Shown here in pieces: positions 9,119 to 13,505 of a stretch of DNA of 13,505 nucleotides (the stretch's first letter is position 1; every line of letters begins with the position of its first letter). The position numbers and the translations under genes are program-made. This stretch comes from Smittium mucronatum (Eukaryota; Kickxellomycota; Harpellomycetes; Harpellales; Legeriomycetaceae): the NCBI GenBank assembly GCA_001953115.1, contig LSSL01001632.1, positions 4,089 through 17,593 on the forward strand, given 5' to 3'. Under the pieces are notes generated by a model, which saw only the letters and a list, made by a program, of their open reading frames with translations, searched no databases and was not told the DNA's origin.

Positions 9119-9304
9119 AGGTTCAGATTTTTCGAATTAAATTTTTATAGTGTTGTGCAAGTTTTAAATCTATTATCTAATCTTCTCTACTTAGATAAAA
9201 AAATAGAATGTTTTCATGAAAAAATGGGGCTTATCGGTTATAAAGTTTTAAATTATTCAACTACTAATATTAATTTTTCATTATACAGGTTTTGTATTTC
9301 TTAA
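9119..9304 (+). pseudogene. 61-codon open stretch without a convincing start
   Basis: The frame is stop-free from 9119 to TAA 9302. It contains a GTG at codon 13 and the first ATG only at codon 36. The reading has alternating hydrophobic and charged residues (LDKKIECFHEKMGLIGYKVL), unlike the surrounding AT-noise translation, but the DNA itself is at background G+C. About six stretches of this length are expected by chance, so the call rests only on residue composition. No neighbour supports it. Confidence 0.15.
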
Positions 9305-9905
9305 TTGCAATTAAATTTGAGATCTGAGGCAAAATTATTTTTTTAACTTCTTGAGCCCAATTTAGCAGTTAGTTAAAAAATTGCTTATCTTTGTTGTAAA
9401 AAAAAGAATGTGGGGATAAATTTTATCCTTTTAAATTGTAAATTCTGGATTTTATTTCATTTTTAAATCCGCCTTTAAAAAATCTTTTAAATTTAGAAAA
9501 AATTAAAATTAAAATGTAAAAAAATTATATTCTGGAAAAATCTAGCTATTATTCATTCTTGATACATTTTTTTAATGGAAAATTTTTACAAGTTACTCTG
9601 TTAAAAAAGTAAATTTAAAAAATTTTAAAAAAGAAAAAAAATAGAAAAAACCCATTATACAAACTAAATCAAGGCGCTGTTTCAGGACAGAACTTTATTT
9701 CTTATGAAAAAATGGTGAAATATACCAATTTTATGACTTCAAATTCCCGGAATTTTTAAAATTAGGAGTGTTTCTTAGATTAAACGCAGCTAAGAATTAA
9801 ATATTTTTAAACGAAAAAAAAATCTTTGATTTAACTGAGTTTTTAATAACAATTATAAGCTATTTTATAAAAAAGTATCTATATTTAAAGCTGTTGAAAG
9901 TTAAA

Positions 9906-9914
9906 GGGGGGGGG
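9906..9914. repeat. Run of nine G
   Basis: Nine consecutive G follow AAA and precede TTTTT. With about 10 % G in the local DNA, such a run is not expected from base composition. No coding frame spans it, so a phase-variable tract cannot be claimed. Confidence 0.7.
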
Positions 9915-10044
9915 TTTTTCGAGATTTTTTTTCAGAAAACCCAAAAAATATTAATGGTTAGAATAGTGAAAAAGATTCGATTATATTTGAATTTATAAAA
10001 AAATGGGTTTTTTTTAATTCTCTTTGAATTTGCTTTTATTTTAA

Positions 10045-10060
10045 AAATAAATAAATAAAT
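10045..10060. repeat. (AAAT)4 microsatellite
   Basis: Four exact AAAT units followed by AA, inside AT-rich DNA with no gene nearby. Confidence 0.5.
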
Positions 10061-11791
10061 AATTTTTACATTAATTTTGTATTATTTATTTCCAATTATT
10101 TAAAAAAATCTATATGCCTGTGCTATGTTTCATTATCAACTTAATTTAAAGTTTCATTTGTGAAAATAGCAAAAAAATAGAAATAAATTTCAAGATAAAT
10201 CTCATAACGAACAATAGTTATCTATTGAGAAATAAAAATAGATAAATTATAAATTAATAATAATCAATTCAAGATATATCCCTAGATTCAAATCTTTTTA
10301 TTTTAAAACATTAATATTGATATATATTATTCGAAAAATAAATAAAATTTAGGCTATTATTAATACAAAACAATAAATTTAGTATTTTTCATCATTATAG
10401 TATATTCAAAAATATTATTAAATCTATTTTTTTATGTTCAGAGAAGCCCACACAGAGAAAAAAAGTTTATTTAGAATCAGGTTTAAAAAAATTATATCAA
10501 AAAGAGATTTATAAAATTTATTATAATAAAACCAAAAAAAATCCATATATTCAAAAAATAATCTTATACCTTATTAACTAGTATTGTAATTGAAAGTGAA
10601 ATTAGACAGTTGGAGAAAATAGTTTTTTTATATATTTTTTTATTAGTTCTATAAACAAAAATTGATTTATAGTATGAACATAATAAGATGAAATATATTT
10701 AAGTTGATATTATCAAGGAAATTTCAAAAATTCAAAAATAATTAAATAGCTCCATTAAAACAAAGAATTTTTATGAGAAAGGGATAATCTGATCGTGTAT
10801 TTAAACCCATCGAAAACATTTTTAGAAGTCGAACCTGTTTTTTTTTAAATCTAAAGAAAATGCGTTATAATATTAGTATATTGAATATTATATAGGGATT
10901 TTAAAAGAAAACATTAAGTTTATAAAAAGGGTATAATTTTATCGAATAATTTTTTAAGATTTTTAAAATATATAAATCTAACTTAGAACATAATAGAAGG
11001 GTATTATTAAATAAATTTAAAAAGGCAAGATTTTTTGTCATAAGGGCTATTAAATGTTGTTTTAAATTTTATTAATATAACTTTATATCTTCAAGAATTT
11101 ATTTTTTTATTTTTACATATCTTTATTTAATTAAAAAAAATAAACTAACATTATTTTTTATGAATGAATATTTTTAAAACCAAAAAACTTATTTTTTTGA
11201 AATTCATAGCGAATTTGCGTAAAAAAGTGTATTTTATGAAATTTAAAGGATCGTATTATACAATATTAAACAAATGCTTTTATTTCTTCAATTTCAAAAC
11301 AAAAAAAAAGATGTGAATTTAAATCTACATATTATTTGCCTAATATTTGAAATTAATCATTTTCACGATGTTGCGGGATACCATTATGAAAAATAAAATA
11401 AAATTCTTCAATTATAAATTTTTTTCTATTTTTAATATCTTGGTTTGATTTAAAAGGTTATTTTTTTAAAAAAACAGCTGTTGATTGGTTAATTTTATAT
11501 TAGATTATCATTTTACTTTTAATCACTGATTTTGTTGGCAGATAAAACTAGTAAAAATTACATGGAAAGAAAGGATTTAAAAAATCTTGTAGGGATAAAA
11601 AATATTTATATACTCGTTGATAATAAATTCCTCTGCCATTATACCAGTTTTTGACTAAGGGAAGTTGAAGTAATATATCCCATCTGATATAAACTATCTG
11701 GAATTGATTCAAGTATTCTGGATTATTGAGGAGACATACAGTAACGAATCAAGCCCTAGATCAGTCAGAAAAAAATCGATGAGATGGTTGA

Positions 11792-12048
11792 ACTCCTATT
11801 TACAGTGTAATTTTAAAAATATTGATAAAACATAGGTTAATTTTATATAAAACCGATGTTTATGACATTTTACTCTTAAAAAAAGCTGCTAAACACCGGA
11901 TGTTTGATTCCCCTAGAGAATTTGTATCGATAGATCAGGTAGTGCAACATAATGCACTGATTCCGAAAGAGTATTAGTGTTTGAGGTTAAACCTGATATG
12001 ATACCTTTTTCTCAGAATCGTGAGATAATTTCACTACTCAGCGCCTAA
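11792..12048 (+). pseudogene. Degraded gene fragment in a patch of raised G+C
   Basis: A 61-codon frame is open from 11792 to a TAG at 11975 (it includes TDVYDILLLKKAAKHRMFD and SPREFVSIDQVVQHNALIPKE). A second frame, open from 11953 to TAA 12046, takes over (RVLVFEVKPDMIPFSQNREII), which suggests one frameshift near 11968. A third short piece at about 12060-12115 (LDFDADIPFQMNNL) may continue it after a stop. The surrounding block, roughly 11600-12120, has about 30-37 % G+C on counted lines, clearly above background. No Met start fits the N-terminal side; a TTG at 11822 is possible. I cannot name the family. Together with 4735-5013 this is among the better candidates for a recently lost gene. 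Confidence 0.35.
11941..11958. repeat. Short inverted repeat inside a coding-like fragment
   Basis: AGTGCA (11941-11946) and TGCACT (11953-11958) flank ACATAA; an outer ATC/GAT pair exists with a four-base bulge. It lies within the fragment at 11792-12048 and is probably incidental to the codons there. Confidence 0.3.
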
Positions 12049-12120
12049 AATAGATCAGCATTAATTGGATTTTGATGCAGATATACCCTTTCAGATGAAT
12101 AATTTAAGCTCCTAAATCAC

Positions 12121-13091
12121 AAAAATAAATTATAAACTTGGGAGTGGGTTAAATTATCGTGGATTTTGAGTTTTATGTTATTTTTATGTTTATTATTGAG
12201 GGTTTTATTTTCACGAAAGCGAACATCATATATGTAGTTTTTTAAAATTTAATTTAAAAAAATGAATTCGCTCATTAAAAAGATCACAAGAATATGGAAA
12301 TAATAATGAATGTATTAATATATACTATTTTATTTATTTATTAATTGAAATTATTATATATATTACATTTTAAAGAAATATGATGTGAGGATCCTCGTAA
12401 AATAGCTAGCATATATTGATAAGCTTTTATAAGTTAGAAGTTTAGGGGTTTATACAACCTAATATTGAAAATAAAATGACCGTATTAAAACAGTAACACC
12501 CTTTAAAAACAAGACTTTCTGTAAAAAATGATTTTTCTAAATACAAGATCAATATTGAATTTTTAATATAAAAAAATTAAGCAAAAAATACATTATGAAT
12601 TCCTTCATACCATAGATAAGTATATAAGAATACATTTTCAGGCTATTATAATGAAAAGAGTGATTTTAATTTATTAACCAAGTTAAAATTTAAAACCAAA
12701 AAAAAAAAAGTCCATTTTTTCTTCTTTTAAACTCTTGAAATCTCAAAATATATATTTGAAAATTTATAGCACGATTCAAGATTTAAATAGCGTTTTATAT
12801 CTGGAATAAAAAAAAAAAATTGTTATTTAAAAAATACACATTTACGTCATCCCCAGATGCTATTATTTGATCTGTATTCAAATTAGCGTTCAAAAAAAAT
12901 AAGAGTTTATTATGCAAAAAATGTCCCGAAATTTAGAGCTGAAATTAAAAAAGTAAATATCCATAAAAAAAAAAAAATGTTTTATCTGGTATTGAAATTC
13001 CATAAGCCATTTGGCTTTTTATGGAATTATTAATAAAATAAAAATCTTTATAAGTACGAAATAAAAAAAAAAAAAAGTAGAATTTGAATAA
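12121..13091. other. AT-rich stretch without a gene
   Basis: Background sequence with the hairpin at 12996-13028, A runs of 13 (12965-12977) and 14 (13063-13076), and a perfect 10-bp palindrome GAGGATCCTC at 12387-12396. No gene is supported. Confidence 0.55.
12996..13028. repeat. Imperfect hairpin with GC-containing tip
   Basis: The outer arms AATTCCATA (12996-13004) and TATGGAATT (13020-13028) are exact reverse complements; inside them AGCC (13005-13008) pairs with GGCT (13013-13016) around an ATTT loop, leaving a TTT bulge. The right arm begins a 15-nt sequence (TATGGAATTATTAAT, 13020-13034) repeated exactly at 13414-13428. No long U-tract follows. A folded RNA or a former terminator is possible. 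Confidence 0.45.
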
Positions 13092-13292
13092 TTTCTAGCA
13101 ATAATTTGGTTGATAAATTTATCGTACAAATCCATCTTGAATTTTAGATAACCACAAAAAAAGATAAAGACACTGATTGTAATTCCGAGTAGTTTATTGA
13201 AAAAAATACCTACAAAATTATTCCGATTTAAACGTTATAATATCATTGCGGTAGAAAATAAGGGGAGTCTTTATTACAAAAATCGGAAATAA
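13092..13292 (+). pseudogene. Coding-like frame with one internal stop
   Basis: The frame is open from 13092 to TAA 13149, then from 13152 to TAA 13290, all in one phase, giving 66 sense codons around a single stop. The first part is hydrophobic (FLAIIWLINL), the second basic with a coherent end (RYNIIAVENKGSLYYKNRK). G+C rises at 13230-13290. No start codon precedes the hydrophobic part. It may be a membrane-protein fragment, but this is inference from composition only. An A/T tract follows, and no further reading continues past about 13345. Confidence 0.25.
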
Positions 13293-13382
13293 GAGTAATG
13301 AAAAATGCTACAAAAAATTTTTTTTTTGTACTCCACGTTTTTTAATTTTTATGAATTTTTTTAATTTTTTTAATTTAAAAAA

Positions 13383-13398
13383 AAACAAACAAACAAAC
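13383..13398. repeat. (AAAC)4 microsatellite
   Basis: Four exact AAAC units. The C at each fourth base makes it stand out from A/T noise. Confidence 0.55.
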
Positions 13399-13505
13399 TC
13401 ATAAACAAAAAAGTATGGAATTATTAATGCAACATTTTTGGGCATTTTTTTTTCTTTTTAGAAAAAAAGGGTTTAATTAAGGTCCAAAAGAATCGAAATA
13501 TTGTT

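Larger units (their letters stand above)
9305..11559. other. AT-rich stretch without a gene
   Basis: More than 2 kb of background AT-rich DNA with the G9 run and the (AAAT)4 tract. No coding-like patch, RNA gene or mobile element is supported on either strand. Confidence 0.55.

Noticed and set aside
10280..10305. GATTCAAATC resembling a tRNA T-arm
   Set aside because: The closing pair of the loop is A:C and no cloverleaf can be drawn around it.
12387..12410. Palindromes GAGGATCCTC and GCTAGC as an attachment or operator site
   Set aside because: Short palindromes without a repeat partner, integrase gene or promoter nearby do not support a functional site.
1..13505. An alternative genetic code (TGA as Trp) hiding genes
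   Set aside because: TAA dominates the stops in every frame, so reading TGA as sense does not produce long frames. A code with TAA and TAG as sense would lengthen frames everywhere and cannot be tested by length alone.

Overview
This 13.5 kb window is extremely AT-rich; lines counted by eye give about 15 to 25 % G+C, roughly 20 % overall. It is close to a gene desert. I find no rRNA, tRNA, CRISPR array, insertion sequence or recognisable protein family, and no intact reading frame of normal gene length on either strand. Stop codons fall about every ten codons in all six frames. Long A and T runs (up to 14), tri- to nonanucleotide repeats and short AT-rich inverted repeats fill most of the sequence.

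The source cannot be settled from the window. Two readings fit. One is a low-coding-density part of a host-restricted bacterial endosymbiont genome full of eroded genes, of the kind known from some insect symbionts. It is supported by several patches where G+C rises and protein-like reading continues across frameshifts and single stops. The other is intergenic or intronic DNA of an AT-rich eukaryote, supported by the many microsatellites. I lean slightly to the first, with low confidence.

Layout: 1-1346 featureless AT-rich DNA with one 14-bp inverted repeat; 1347-1902 possible eroded coding patches on +; 1903-2889 AT-rich with one hairpin; 2890-3066 the best gene candidate, a 58-codon minus-strand frame whose first 42 codons form a 40-47 % G+C island that starts at its ATG; 3067-4479 microsatellite-rich DNA; 4480-5482 a run of broken + strand frames, the clearest at 4735-5013 with two frame changes that cancel; 5483-7185 AT-rich with a (TA)10 tract and a nonanucleotide tandem repeat; 7186-7560 a patch with strong G-over-C strand bias; 7561-11560 AT-rich with one 61-codon open stretch at 9119-9304 and an isolated run of nine G; 11560-12120 a second patch of raised G+C with broken + strand frames; 12121-13505 AT-rich with an imperfect hairpin and one more coding-like patch at 13092-13292.

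No operon or shared pathway can be inferred. The coding-like patches are weak evidence taken singly: at this base composition I estimate about six stop-free stretches of 60 or more codons by chance over both strands. Higher G+C, strand bias and frame continuity are what make some of them worth a second look.
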